NCBI RefSeq assembly: GCF_000252995.1
Contig: NC_015761.1
Location: 3,658,001 to 3,722,000, forward strand
Direction: 5' to 3'
DNA: 64,000 bases
Origin: Salmonella bongori NCTC 12419
GTDB lineage: Bacteria > Pseudomonadota > Gammaproteobacteria > Enterobacterales > Enterobacteriaceae
Part shown: positions 32,220-40,522 of the stretch, piece after piece
Layout: each line of letters begins with the position of its first letter
Position numbering within the stretch: position 1 is the first letter of the stretch
The notes under the pieces: model-generated
Told to the model about the DNA's origin: nothing
Databases searched by the model: none
Seen by the model: only the letters and a program-made list of their open reading frames with translations
Program-made: the position numbers and the translations under genes

Positions 32220-33908
32220 TTATTCCCCCACCATCTCGGTATTGGCCGCGCCCGGCGGCACCATCGGATACACCTTTTCTTCTGCATCAATACGCACGTG
32301 GATCAGCGCTGGTCCTGGACGACTAATGATGGCCTGAAGCGCCGCCTGTGGATCGGCTTCATTATTCAAATCGCAGGTTTCCAGACCAAACCCGGCGGCA
32401 ATCTGCATAAAGTTAATACGTCCCGGATAGGTCGCCGCAAAGACCCCCTGTTTATAGAACAGACTCTGTTGCTGATGCACCAGTCCCAGCGCGTCGTTAT
32501 TCATCAGGATAATTTTCACATCCAACTGGTTTTCGCTGGCAGTAGCCATCTCCTGAATATTCATCATCAAACTGCCGTCGCCGGAAAAACACAGTACCTT
32601 TTTGTCTGGATTCGCCAGCGCCGCGCCAATTGCCGCGGGCAGACCGAACCCCATGGTGCCCAACCCGCCAGACGTCAGCCACTGACGCGGACGGTTGAGC
32701 GGATAAGCCTGCGCGGTCCACATCTGATGCTGACCTACGTCAGTGGTAATAATCGCGTTGTCGTCCACACAGGCGGCGACGGCGTTAATCAGTCCATAGT
32801 GGTTAAGGGGGTTGTTTTCCTGGGGAATACTACAGGGGAATTCTTGCTGCAAGTCCGCAACCAACTGATGCCATGCTTCCCGCGACTGCGCCTCAATATG
32901 GGGCATCAACTGCGCCAGCACCTCATCAACATCGGCCTGAATCGCCACATGCGGCTGCTTAATCTTGCCTAACTCCGCGCGATCGATATCCACGTGGATG
33001 ATTTTGGCGTTCGGACAAAACTGTTCCGTTTTGCCAATCGCCCGGTCATCAAAACGTGCGCCCAGAACAATCAGTAAATCGGCCTCTTGCAGAATAAAAT
33101 TGGTACTGCGCGCGCCATGCATCCCCAGCATTCCTAACGACAGCGGATGCGCCTTAGGCAACATTCCCAGCGCCATTAAGGTCATCGTCGTCGGCAGTTG
33201 CGCTTTTTCCGCCAGTTCGCGCACGCGCGCCGGCGCATTAATCACGCCGCCCCCCAGATACAGCACCGGGCGCTTCGCCGCGTTAATCATCGCGGCGGCC
33301 TCGCGGATACTCTCCGCGCTAAACTCTGGCGGGGGGGATTTTTCCGCCGGCGACGGCAACGCATCCAGCTCAATTGTCGCCGTCTGCACATCTTTAGGAA
33401 CGTCTATCCACACCGGGCCGGGACGCCCCGACTGCGCCAGACGAAAAGCATCGCTCATCACCTGAGGCAACTCATTGATATTTCTGACCAGATAGTTGTG
33501 CTTGGTGATGGGAATAGAGATACCGTAGGTATCCACTTCCTGAAACGCGTCAGTACCGATCATGGACGCCGGGACCTGTCCGGTAATGCAGATTAACGGG
33601 ATAGAGTCCAGACGCGCATCGGCAATGGCCGTGACCAAATTGGTCGCGCCGGGTCCGCTACAGGCCATGCAAACGGCGGGTTTTCCCTCTGTTCGCGCCA
33701 TACCCTGCGCAATAAACCCCGCGCCTTGTTCGTGGCGCGCCAGAATATGACGGATTTGCGTGCTTTGGCTTAACGCGTCGTAAACGGGGAGGATCGAGCC
33801 GCCGGGAATGCCGGTAACGATACGGATCCCCTGGCGCTCCAGAAAATGAACAATAAATTCCGCGCCCGTAAAGCGCTTAGTTGTAGATGTTGTGCCCGAA
33901 CTTGCCAT
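32220..33908 (-). CDS. ilvB: IlvB, acetohydroxyacid synthase I catalytic subunit
   Basis: 562 residues. Thiamine diphosphate enzyme with the catalytic Glu in the N-terminal part (LARHEQGAGFIAQGMAR), a central FAD-type domain (DLLIVLGARFDDRAIG) and the ThDP motif GDGSLMMNIQEMATASENQLDVKIILMNN, kept here as GDG...NN. It makes acetolactate and acetohydroxybutyrate for branched-chain amino acids. It is expressed through the ivbL attenuator upstream. Confidence 0.97.
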   Translation of the reverse strand: MASSGTTSTTKRFTGAEFIVHFLERQGIRIVTGIPGGSILPVYDALSQSTQIRHILARHEQGAGFIAQGMARTEGKPAVCMACSGPGATNLVTAIADARLDSIPLICITGQVPASMIGTDAFQEVDTYGISIPITKHNYLVRNINELPQVMSDAFRLAQSGRPGPVWIDVPKDVQTATIELDALPSPAEKSPPPEFSAESIREAAAMINAAKRPVLYLGGGVINAPARVRELAEKAQLPTTMTLMALGMLPKAHPLSLGMLGMHGARSTNFILQEADLLIVLGARFDDRAIGKTEQFCPNAKIIHVDIDRAELGKIKQPHVAIQADVDEVLAQLMPHIEAQSREAWHQLVADLQQEFPCSIPQENNPLNHYGLINAVAACVDDNAIITTDVGQHQMWTAQAYPLNRPRQWLTSGGLGTMGFGLPAAIGAALANPDKKVLCFSGDGSLMMNIQEMATASENQLDVKIILMNNDALGLVHQQQSLFYKQGVFAATYPGRINFMQIAAGFGLETCDLNNEADPQAALQAIISRPGPALIHVRIDAEEKVYPMVPPGAANTEMVGE

Positions 33909-33957
33909 GCTCCATTCCTTTTATTCTGGGCCGACATTCCGGGAGGGCGTCTTAAAC

Positions 33958-33992
33958 GAAAAACCCCGCCCGGTTTACGCCGGCGGGGTTTT
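33958..33992 (-). terminator. ilvB attenuator
   Basis: aaccccgcc / ggcggggtt stem with the U-tract tttttcg on the minus strand, between ivbL and ilvB. It is the transcription terminator controlled by valyl/leucyl-tRNA through ivbL translation. Confidence 0.9.
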
Positions 33993-34015
33993 GGAATCGT
34001 GTGTTGTTCCGGACC

Positions 34016-34114
34016 CTACGGCGCATTGCCGACGACCACCACCACACGCACGACGACCGCTGCGCGAGATGGCGCAGTTTTTAGTAGGGTCGCATTCAGC
34101 ATGGAAGGGTTCAT
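34016..34114 (-). CDS. ivbL: IvbL, ilvBN leader peptide
   Basis: 32 residues, ATG at 34114: MNPSMLNATLLKTAPSRA followed by AVVVRVVVVVGNAP and a TAG at 34016-34018. Eight valine codons plus leucines near the end make it the classical ilvB attenuation sensor. Confidence 0.95.
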   Translation of the reverse strand: MNPSMLNATLLKTAPSRAAVVVRVVVVVGNAP

Positions 34115-34290
34115 TAGGGGCCTTGTCTGTTTGTCATTAACAAGTTTTATACAAGCACAGCGCTTTCAACAAGACAACGAAAAATTTTTCATCTGCGAAA
34201 AAATGCGCCAGCGATCACATTTTCCGACCAGGGTACACACTTTGAGCGCAGGACTGATAAGCGTAACGCCATCAGGCAATAAACGGGATT
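34115..34290 (-). promoter_or_regulatory. ilvB-ivbL promoter region
   Basis: A minus-strand TATAAA (34146-34151) lies about 32 bases before ivbL. A CRP-like half-site pair around tgtgatcgctggcgca (34204-34219) lies further upstream, consistent with the known CRP stimulation of ilvB. A REP-like remnant (gataagcgtaacgccatcagg) is at 34256-34276. Confidence 0.4.
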
Positions 34291-34321
34291 AATGATCCCA
34301 CTTTCCTACAGGCCTGAAAAC

Positions 34322-34396
34322 AAAAAACCCCGCCGAAGCGAGGTTTTTACGGTGTGATGCGGGTGGTAGCCGCGAAACACACTGTGTTATGTCAAC
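34322..34396 (-). ncRNA. istR: IstR-1 antisense RNA
   Basis: A 75-nt transcript is implied. A TATACT -10 box on the minus strand lies six bases before GTTGACATAACACAGTGTG, and the RNA ends in a strong hairpin plus T-run (aaaacctcgcttcggcggggtttttt, 34322-34348). Its 5' end is fully complementary to the tisB mRNA at about 34626-34642. IstR-1 is known to block ribosome standby on tisAB mRNA and so repress TisB. Confidence 0.88.
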
Positions 34397-34493
34397 AGCA
34401 GAAGTATACGCGTTCTGTACAGAACGCGCAATTTCGGCGCGAATTTTGATGAATTTGAGTATGGATCAGAAGCGCTATTCTGTCCATAAATTA

Positions 34494-34509
34494 CTGTTCA
34501 TTTATACAG
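34494..34509. promoter_or_regulatory. LexA box of tisB/istR
   Basis: ctgttcatttatacag is a CTG-N10-CAG SOS box. It overlaps the -35 area of a promoter with TATAAT at 34518-34523 pointing to tisB, so LexA represses the toxin mRNA until DNA damage. Confidence 0.9.
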
Positions 34510-34517
34510 TATTTAAC

Positions 34518-34523
34518 TATAAT
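34518..34523 (+). promoter_or_regulatory. tisB promoter, -10 box
   Basis: Perfect TATAAT nine bases after the LexA box; predicts a start near 34530 and a leader of about 215 bases before tisB, typical of the long tisAB leader. Confidence 0.75.
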
Positions 34524-34746
34524 CTCTTTGTCACAATGTGTTATGCGGGGGCCGCATCGAAAACCGGCGCAACGAAGTCCTGGCTGAAACGGGTGGTGCC
34601 GTCAGCGCCTTAACCCCGCGTGAGCACACTGTGTTATGTCAACACGCACAATATTCCCCGCAAAAGGGATGGCGTGCGCAACAGCTGACAACAGGCAGCG
34701 GAAAGGTACGTTAGCTGGCAGTGCTCCTTAACCACAGGAGACGCGT

Positions 34747-34836
34747 ATGAGCGTAGTGGATATCACCATTCTTATCCTGAAACTCATTGTTGCAGCACTG
34801 CAACTGCTTGATGCCGTTCTGAAATACCTCAAGTAA
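34747..34836 (+). CDS. tisB: TisB, SOS-induced membrane toxin peptide
   Basis: 29 residues: MSVVDITILILKLIVAALQL then LDAVLKYLK and a TAA. It is an amphipathic single helix that depolarises the inner membrane and promotes persistence. It is held down by LexA and by IstR-1, both encoded just upstream. The ribosome site caggag lies seven bases before the ATG. Confidence 0.95.
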   Translation: MSVVDITILILKLIVAALQLLDAVLKYLK

Positions 34837-34854
34837 TTCAGATTCAAGTCGCAC

Positions 34855-34884
34855 CAAAGGGGAGCGGGCAACCGCTCCCCTTTC
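34855..34884 (+). terminator. tisB terminator
   Basis: aaggggagcgg / ccgctcccctt stem with a short gcaa loop just after tisB, followed by tcacgtt. Confidence 0.85.
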
Positions 34885-34928
34885 ACGTTATCTACTGGTC
34901 TTCCGCTTCCCGAATATGTTACGTTTTT

Positions 34929-35789
34929 ATGACACCCTCAACGACACCTGACACCATGACCCTTTCCGTTTTTTGCATTTTGCTGTTCGCCGCATTACTA
35001 CATGCCAGCTGGAACGCCATTGTCAAAGCGGGAAACGATAAGCTCTACGCCGCGATCGGCGTCAGCGGTTCTGCGGCAGTCATGGCATTAATCCTTTTGC
35101 CTTTCTCGCCGCAGCCCGCCCATGCCAGCATCCCTTTTTTAGCGGCCTCCACCGCGCTCCAGGTGGTGTATACCGTCCTGGTGGCGAAAACGTATCAGGT
35201 TTCGGATATGAGCCAGACCTATCCCCTTATGCGCGGCACTGCGCCGCTGCTGGTAGCGCTCATTAGTGTTCTGTTTCTTGGCGACAGCCTTTCGTCAATG
35301 GCCTGGATCGGTATCGCAGTAATCTGCATGGCCATACTCGGGATGGCCTGTAATGGCCGCGCCAGCTCTCAGCGCGGTATCGTGCTGGCGTTAATGAATG
35401 CCTGTTTTATTGCCGGATATACTCTGGTAGACGGTACTGGCGTACGGCTCTCGGGGACGGCGCTGGGCTATACGCTATGGTCGTTTTTTCTCAATGGTGC
35501 CTGCCTGTTAACCTGGGCGATGATTGCGCGGCGACGGGAGGCGTCTCGTTATCTGGCGCAACAGTGGAAAAAAGGCATTTTTGGCGGAATTGGCACCATG
35601 GGATCTTATGGACTGGCGCTATGGGCCATGACCCAGGCGCCACTGGCGGTGGTCGCCGCCCTGCGTGAAACCTCAATACTGTTCGGCGCGTTGATCGCCT
35701 GGTTGTTGCTTAAAGAGAAAGTAGCCGGGCTACGTCTGGTGGCGGCAGGCGGAATTGCCGTCGGGGCGATTTTACTTCGTCTGGCATGA
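34929..35789 (+). CDS. EamA/DMT-family transporter
   Basis: 286 residues with ten predicted helices in two EamA repeats (LLFAALLHASWNAIVKAGNDK; LALMNACFIAGYTLVDGTGVR). Inner-membrane carrier of unknown substrate. The start at 34929 has no clear ribosome site; the ATG at codon 10 (MTLSVFCIL) directly precedes the first helix and may be the true start. Confidence 0.75.
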   Translation: MTPSTTPDTMTLSVFCILLFAALLHASWNAIVKAGNDKLYAAIGVSGSAAVMALILLPFSPQPAHASIPFLAASTALQVVYTVLVAKTYQVSDMSQTYPLMRGTAPLLVALISVLFLGDSLSSMAWIGIAVICMAILGMACNGRASSQRGIVLALMNACFIAGYTLVDGTGVRLSGTALGYTLWSFFLNGACLLTWAMIARRREASRYLAQQWKKGIFGGIGTMGSYGLALWAMTQAPLAVVAALRETSILFGALIAWLLLKEKVAGLRLVAAGGIAVGAILLRLA

Positions 35790-35991
35790 TTGTCGAATCA
35801 GGATCGCGGCATAATAAATTCTCGGCAACATTTGTTGCCGCTTTTGTTTACATATCCTGCCGTTCCCTCGCTTTCCATTACAGGCCGCTATCTGGCCTTC
35901 TTTTTCTGGTGTGGTAGATTCCTCTCGCATTTATGGGAATGCGCAGCAAGTTATTCTTATTTTTTCTTTTTTTTGAAAAGTAATCAGCAAA

Positions 35992-37176
35992 ATGAAAAGG
36001 CAGAGAAACGTCAATTTGTTGTTGATGTTGGTGTTACTGGTGGCTGTAGGGCAGATGGCGCAAACCATTTATATTCCCGCCATTGCCGATATGGCGCGAG
36101 AATTGAACGTCCGGGAAGGGGCCGTCCAAAGCGTGATGGCCGCTTATCTCCTGACCTACGGCGTTTCGCAACTGTTTTACGGCCCGCTTTCCGACAGGGT
36201 TGGGCGCCGCCCGGTCATCCTTGTCGGCATGTCTGTTTTTATGGTCGCAACCCTGATAGCCATTACCACGCATAGTCTGACGGTGTTGATTGTCGCCAGC
36301 GCCATGCAAGGAATGGGAACTGGCGTTGGCGGAGTAATGGCGAGAACGCTCCCGCGCGACTTGTATGAAGGGACGCAGCTTCGTCACGCCAATAGCCTGT
36401 TAAATATGGGCATTTTGGTCAGTCCGTTGTTAGCGCCGCTGATTGGCGGTCTGCTGGACACCATGTGGAACTGGCGCGCCTGTTACGCTTTCTTACTGGT
36501 GCTTTGCGCTGGCGTCACCTTCAGTATGGCGCGCTGGATGCCGGAAACCCGCCCTACCGGCGCGCCGCGTACCCGGCTAATCACCAGTTATAAAACGCTG
36601 TTTGGCAACGGCGCCTTTAACTGTTATCTGCTGATGCTAATCGGCGGACTGGCTGGCATTGCGGTCTTTGAAGCCTGTTCCGGTGTGCTGATGGGGGCAG
36701 TATTAGGACTCAGCAGCATGGTGGTAAGCATTCTGTTTATTCTGCCGATTCCGGCGGCGTTCTTCGGCGCCTGGTTTGCCGGACGCCCGAATAAACGCTT
36801 CTCAACCCTGATGTGGCAGTCGGTCATTTGTTGTCTTCTGGCAGGCCTGATGATGTGGGTTCCCGGCTGGTTTGGCGTGATGAACGTCTGGACGCTACTC
36901 GTTCCCGCCGCACTGTTCTTCTTTGGCGCCGGGATGTTATTTCCACTGGCCACCAGCGGCGCGATGGAGCCTTTTCCATTCCTTGCAGGCACCGCAGGCG
37001 CGTTAGTCGGCGGGTTGCAAAATATTGGTTCCGGCGTACTGGCGTGGCTCTCGGCGATGCTGCCGCAAACCGGTCAGGGCAGCCTGGGGCTGTTGATGAC
37101 CCTAATGGGATTACTGATCATGGCGTGCTGGTTACCGCTGGCATCGCGGATATCGCATCAGGGCCAGACGGTTTAA
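35992..37176 (+). CDS. emrD: EmrD, multidrug efflux transporter
   Basis: 394 residues, 12 helices, DHA1 type of the major facilitator family (QTIYIPAIADMARELNVREG; YGPLSDRVGRRPVILVG). EmrD exports hydrophobic and amphipathic toxicants. Its last 59 bases overlap the end of a gene on the other strand. About 200 bp of non-coding DNA precede it. Confidence 0.93.
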   Translation: MKRQRNVNLLLMLVLLVAVGQMAQTIYIPAIADMARELNVREGAVQSVMAAYLLTYGVSQLFYGPLSDRVGRRPVILVGMSVFMVATLIAITTHSLTVLIVASAMQGMGTGVGGVMARTLPRDLYEGTQLRHANSLLNMGILVSPLLAPLIGGLLDTMWNWRACYAFLLVLCAGVTFSMARWMPETRPTGAPRTRLITSYKTLFGNGAFNCYLLMLIGGLAGIAVFEACSGVLMGAVLGLSSMVVSILFILPIPAAFFGAWFAGRPNKRFSTLMWQSVICCLLAGLMMWVPGWFGVMNVWTLLVPAALFFFGAGMLFPLATSGAMEPFPFLAGTAGALVGGLQNIGSGVLAWLSAMLPQTGQGSLGLLMTLMGLLIMACWLPLASRISHQGQTV

Positions 37177-38164
37177 TCGTCTCCTTGCCCGGCTTTTTGC
37201 CGGGCGTTTCACATTCCGGCGCGATCATCGCGTTAAGCAACGGCTCCGGCGCCGGACGCCATGCTCCTTCTTCGCCATCGTAAAACTGCGTATCCGCGTT
37301 TATTGCATACGGAATTTGCGCTTTCTTCAGTTCACAGGCCATAAACCGGGCAAACGCAAACTGCGAAGCGTCAGGCGTGGTTTTTATCGATTCTCCCGGC
37401 GCCCATCCGCCCACCCAGCTTGCATGGCCAGTCTTATGCTGCCAGCGAACCGCGGCGTTAATCCGCGCCCGAATCGCCGCTTTTTCCGCCGCAGTGCCTG
37501 ATGTCCATGGATATTTGCCGCCGCTTTTCAACGGTCCCCACGGGAAGATGTGCCATTCCGCCAGGACATAGTTTTGGCTTTGCGCCGGTAGTTTGAGCGC
37601 GGGCAAATCCTCTGGCGCGGCACGCATTCGTGGGGCAACGAAAATCATACGCTGCGGGTCGATAGCGTGAACCAGACGAATCGTTTTGTCATATACCCGA
37701 TTCAGCGACGCCATATTATGGTTGAGTTTGTCGGCAGGCTCATAAATAAGGTCGAATCCCAGAAGCGGGGATGTCCGGCCAAAATAGCGCGCAACCACGC
37801 TCCACCAGTTGATCACCGCTTTTTCATTACTGGCGCTGGGATCGGTTTTATACTCATCCGCCTGATAGGCAATAATGGGAATGACGCCATAGTACTCACA
37901 GGCTTCCACCAGCTTACGCAGATGAATGAGCCGCGCTTCCGTGGGCTCACCCGCTACGCGGATACGAACATGGGTTAATCCCTTCGCCTTAAAATCCCGC
38001 ACTACCAGCGGATCAAATTCGCGAATACCCTGTTCCGTACGCGCCCAGTCAACATCCATCCCAACGCCGAGCTGCTGCACATAGTGTGAAGCTGTCAACG
38101 GCATCGGTTTTGCGCAGGCAACCGCGCTGGTCAGCATAAGTGAGGCAACAAGCGGCTTAAACAC
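37118..38164 (-). CDS. secreted GH5-like (cellulase family) glycoside hydrolase
   Basis: 348 residues with a GTG start at 38164 behind a good gggag ribosome site. Signal peptide at residues 1-18 (LVASLMLTSAVACA). The fold text is that of (beta/alpha)8 glycosidases: VGMDVDWARTE, THVRIRVAGEP, LGFDLIYEPADKLNH (the Glu is the likely acid/base, NEP replaced by YEP), and LAEWHIFPWGP. It should act in the periplasm or outside the cell; the glycan is unknown. It converges on and overlaps emrD. Confidence 0.75.
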   Translation of the reverse strand: MFKPLVASLMLTSAVACAKPMPLTASHYVQQLGVGMDVDWARTEQGIREFDPLVVRDFKAKGLTHVRIRVAGEPTEARLIHLRKLVEACEYYGVIPIIAYQADEYKTDPSASNEKAVINWWSVVARYFGRTSPLLGFDLIYEPADKLNHNMASLNRVYDKTIRLVHAIDPQRMIFVAPRMRAAPEDLPALKLPAQSQNYVLAEWHIFPWGPLKSGGKYPWTSGTAAEKAAIRARINAAVRWQHKTGHASWVGGWAPGESIKTTPDASQFAFARFMACELKKAQIPYAINADTQFYDGEEGAWRPAPEPLLNAMIAPECETPGKKPGKETIKPSGPDAISAMPAVTSTP

Positions 38165-38229
38165 GACGCTCCCTAAAATTTTTACGACGGTGATAGCACG
38201 TATTTAGCATATTCCCTCCTGGCAGGTGT

Positions 38230-38567
38230 AGAGACAAAGCGTAATAAATCTTCACACCTGTTCCTGCAACCCGCGAATAATCGCCTCGATTTTCGGCCAC
38301 TGTCAACCTGGCAAAACAATAAGCGTAATCCGGGCTGCAGTCGGGCAAAATCGCCTCATCCATAAAAAATGGGGCGTAAGCTGCGCCGACGGTGCGGTTG
38401 AACAAGGCCGTAAAGCAACGCAGTCCAATCCCAACGGTTCCTTTATTGATGATGAAAATTCCCGCACGTTACTTCTGGGCTATGCAGCGTCTGGCGGTGG
38501 GCCGTGTTTCGGGCTTTGGTGGTCGGGCAACGAGGGCATGGTACCGGAGACTGAAATGGGACTGTAG
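38230..38567 (+). pseudogene. possible gene remnant without start codon
   Basis: A plus-strand frame is open for about 112 codons with no usable ATG. It reads, near the end, GSFIDDENSRTLLLGYAASG and CFGLWWSGNEGMVPETEMGL, stopping at 38565-38567. The composition looks coding and lies in a 507-bp gap between genes, so it may be the decayed end of a lost gene. I recognise no family, and chance is possible. Confidence 0.25.
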
Positions 38568-38604
38568 CTGATAAAAGGTACGCTAATACTTTACTCAGCC
38601 CGAA

Positions 38605-38667
38605 TAAGACGCTACGCGCCGCCACCCGGCAGATACTGCCTGAGGGCGCTGCGCTTATCAGGCCTAC
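38605..38667. repeat. REP/BIME-like element
   Basis: gccgccacccggcag and gcgctgcgcttatcaggcctac are REP arms just downstream of yidF. They may act as the 3' stabiliser of the yidHGF mRNA. Confidence 0.65.
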
Positions 38668-38671
38668 GGCT

Positions 38672-39202
38672 TTACCGCAGCATCGCCATCAACTCTTCCG
38701 GTGAGCGATGTTGTTTCAGCAAATCTCGCATCACCCGCATATGTGGCGAGGTGTAGTTAAAAAAAGCCTGATAGCCCTCGCAAAGCCGATTCCTTCCCCG
38801 ACTATCCCGATGCTCCGGGCATCCGCCGCGACAAAAGCGCAAAAAAGAACACATCTGACATTCAGCACTTAACAACGTCGTGTCCGGCGTTTCAGCATAC
38901 TTCCGGCGTTCGCACCAGTGCTGTAGCGTTTCATCAAAAATGCGAACCGAGATACGCTGAATATCTTCACGTACCCAGATATCAAATACGCTATTTAAAA
39001 ACCGCCCCCAGTCTGCTGAACACAGGGAATCCGCGGTCAAAACACCGTTCCCGTCGGATTCCAGCAGCGGGATAAAATGGACATAGCGAAGGCCGAGCCG
39101 TTGTAAATTCCGGTACAGTTGCTGAGGCTGCTGGCTATTCTGGTGATTTACGATGATCTGAATTTGGTCATTAGTCACGACAATGTCCTGACGTCCTGTC
39201 AT
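38672..39202 (-). CDS. yidF: YidF, SPASM-domain protein without radical SAM core
   Basis: 176 residues. The C-terminal part has the cysteine pattern of a SPASM/sulfatase-maturase tail (LLSAECQMCSFLRFCRGGCPEHR). The CxxxCxxC radical SAM motif of maturases is missing, so it is a shortened homologue as in E. coli YidF. It overlaps yidG by four bases (ATGA). Confidence 0.8.
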   Translation of the reverse strand: MTGRQDIVVTNDQIQIIVNHQNSQQPQQLYRNLQRLGLRYVHFIPLLESDGNGVLTADSLCSADWGRFLNSVFDIWVREDIQRISVRIFDETLQHWCERRKYAETPDTTLLSAECQMCSFLRFCRGGCPEHRDSRGRNRLCEGYQAFFNYTSPHMRVMRDLLKQHRSPEELMAMLR

Positions 39203-39561
39203 ATAAAATCCCCGATAAAGGCGATAAGTTGGCGAATATGGGTAACAGCAAACAGGATAGCGAGCGACAACACCGCGAGAGAGATCAAAAATTTATCACG
39301 TACGTTATGAGTTTCGGAAAAATCGCTATGCGCGACATCCATTAGGTTACGACTAAGGGTATAACGCCAAAGGATCACCGCCACTATTGCCAGAACGCCG
39401 ATTGACACCCAGAACAGCACGCCCGCCTGATGCCAGTGATGCTTGACGGCTAACGCCATTAACGCCCCGTATCCCAGCAACGTACGAAACCAGGCCAGCG
39501 ATGTACGCTCCGGCTGGAGCCCGGGGTCGTTCTGCCGACGAGCTTTACGACTAGCCGGCAT
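39199..39561 (-). CDS. yidG: YidG, DUF202 membrane protein
   Basis: 120 residues with three helices and the DUF202 text PERTSLAWFRTLLGYGALMALAVKHH near the N-terminus. Paired with its homologue YidH, which it overlaps by 11 bases. Function unknown. Confidence 0.88.
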   Translation of the reverse strand: MPASRKARRQNDPGLQPERTSLAWFRTLLGYGALMALAVKHHWHQAGVLFWVSIGVLAIVAVILWRYTLSRNLMDVAHSDFSETHNVRDKFLISLAVLSLAILFAVTHIRQLIAFIGDFI

Positions 39562-39898
39562 AGAGTACCAGCCCCATCACAATCACCGCGACCACCATCA
39601 AAATAATGCTGATGATCAACAGACTGTGGGTATAAGGTAAATCCTCTTTCAGACGCATGGCTTTTTCATTACGTAGCCAGCGCAAATAACCATAAATCGC
39701 CAGACCGCCTGCTAACAGACATAGCAGCAGCGCCAGCAATTCACGAATCACCGGCGTGGCAAAATCCGGGGCAAGCTGGTCGAGGCCAACACCAGCCGCC
39801 AGAAATCCCAGCGAGGTGCGAATCCAGGCCAGAAAGGTACGCTCATTTGCCAATGAAAAGCGGTAATCCGGCGCTTCGCCAAGGTGGGAAATCTTCAT
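39551..39898 (-). CDS. yidH: YidH, DUF202 membrane protein
   Basis: 115 residues with three helices and the DUF202 motif LANERTFLAWIRTSLGFLAAGVG. First gene of yidHGF. Function unknown. Confidence 0.88.
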   Translation of the reverse strand: MKISHLGEAPDYRFSLANERTFLAWIRTSLGFLAAGVGLDQLAPDFATPVIRELLALLLCLLAGGLAIYGYLRWLRNEKAMRLKEDLPYTHSLLIISIILMVVAVIVMGLVLYAG

Positions 39899-39998
39899 TA
39901 CGGCTCCTTTTGATGTAACACTCGTCTCAAACCACTTTCAGAATTTCGCACATTTTATTGCTGATATGCTTTACATCCTCCGGGACAGGGAAGAACAA

Positions 39999-40448
39999 AT
40001 GGAAATCATATCGCAAAATAAATGTAGTTCGCTGGGAATGTTTTTCGGCGCAATAGCACTCATTCTCGGCATTTTTCATTTCAATTACGGCCCTTTTTCT
40101 GCACCGCCGCTGATGCTGGAAAGCACGGTTGCCGAAAAGGTGTCCGCCATTAAAAATGGCATTATTGCCGGAATGAAAGATGAAAAACCACCTGCCGCAG
40201 CGAAAAAAAATGCAATAAATATAGATAACCTACTGAAAACAGGAGGTATTACGCTTGCGGTGATTGCGCTGGGTTGCGCTTTTATCGGCGGAATGCGTAA
40301 GGAAAATAGCTGGGGTATTACTGGCGCGATACTCTTTGGCGGTGGTACGCTTGCGTTTCACGCTCTGCTGTTTGGGTTCGGCGTAATATGCAGCTTGTTA
40401 TTGTTAATTCTTGTTTTTTACTGTTTGACGAACGGCCATTTGCTGTAG
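39999..40448 (+). CDS. yidI: YidI, inner-membrane protein
   Basis: 149 residues from the ATG at 39999 (MEIISQNKCSSLGMF), the E. coli length; the frame is open to 39966. Four hydrophobic segments (MFFGAIALILGIFHF; ITLAVIALGCAFIGG; ITGAILFGGGTLAF; LLLILVFYCL). Divergent from yidH. Function unknown. Confidence 0.83.
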   Translation: MEIISQNKCSSLGMFFGAIALILGIFHFNYGPFSAPPLMLESTVAEKVSAIKNGIIAGMKDEKPPAAAKKNAINIDNLLKTGGITLAVIALGCAFIGGMRKENSWGITGAILFGGGTLAFHALLFGFGVICSLLLLILVFYCLTNGHLL

Positions 40449-40454
40449 CCTTGT

Positions 40455-40522
40455 GAAACGTTGTCCGGCCTGAATCTGATGCAGTACGCAGGCCGGATAA
40501 GCAACGCGCCATCAGGCGCCTA
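40455..40522. repeat. REP/BIME element between yidI and yidE
   Basis: gtccggcctgaatctgatgcagtacgcaggccggataagc plus acgcgccatcaggcgcctat are REP arms between convergent genes. Confidence 0.75.

Noticed and set aside
38157..38405. 82-codon minus-strand ORF upstream of the GH5-like gene
   Set aside because: No ribosome site, mixed hydrophobic text, and overlap with the hydrolase start; less plausible than the opposite frame, itself uncertain.
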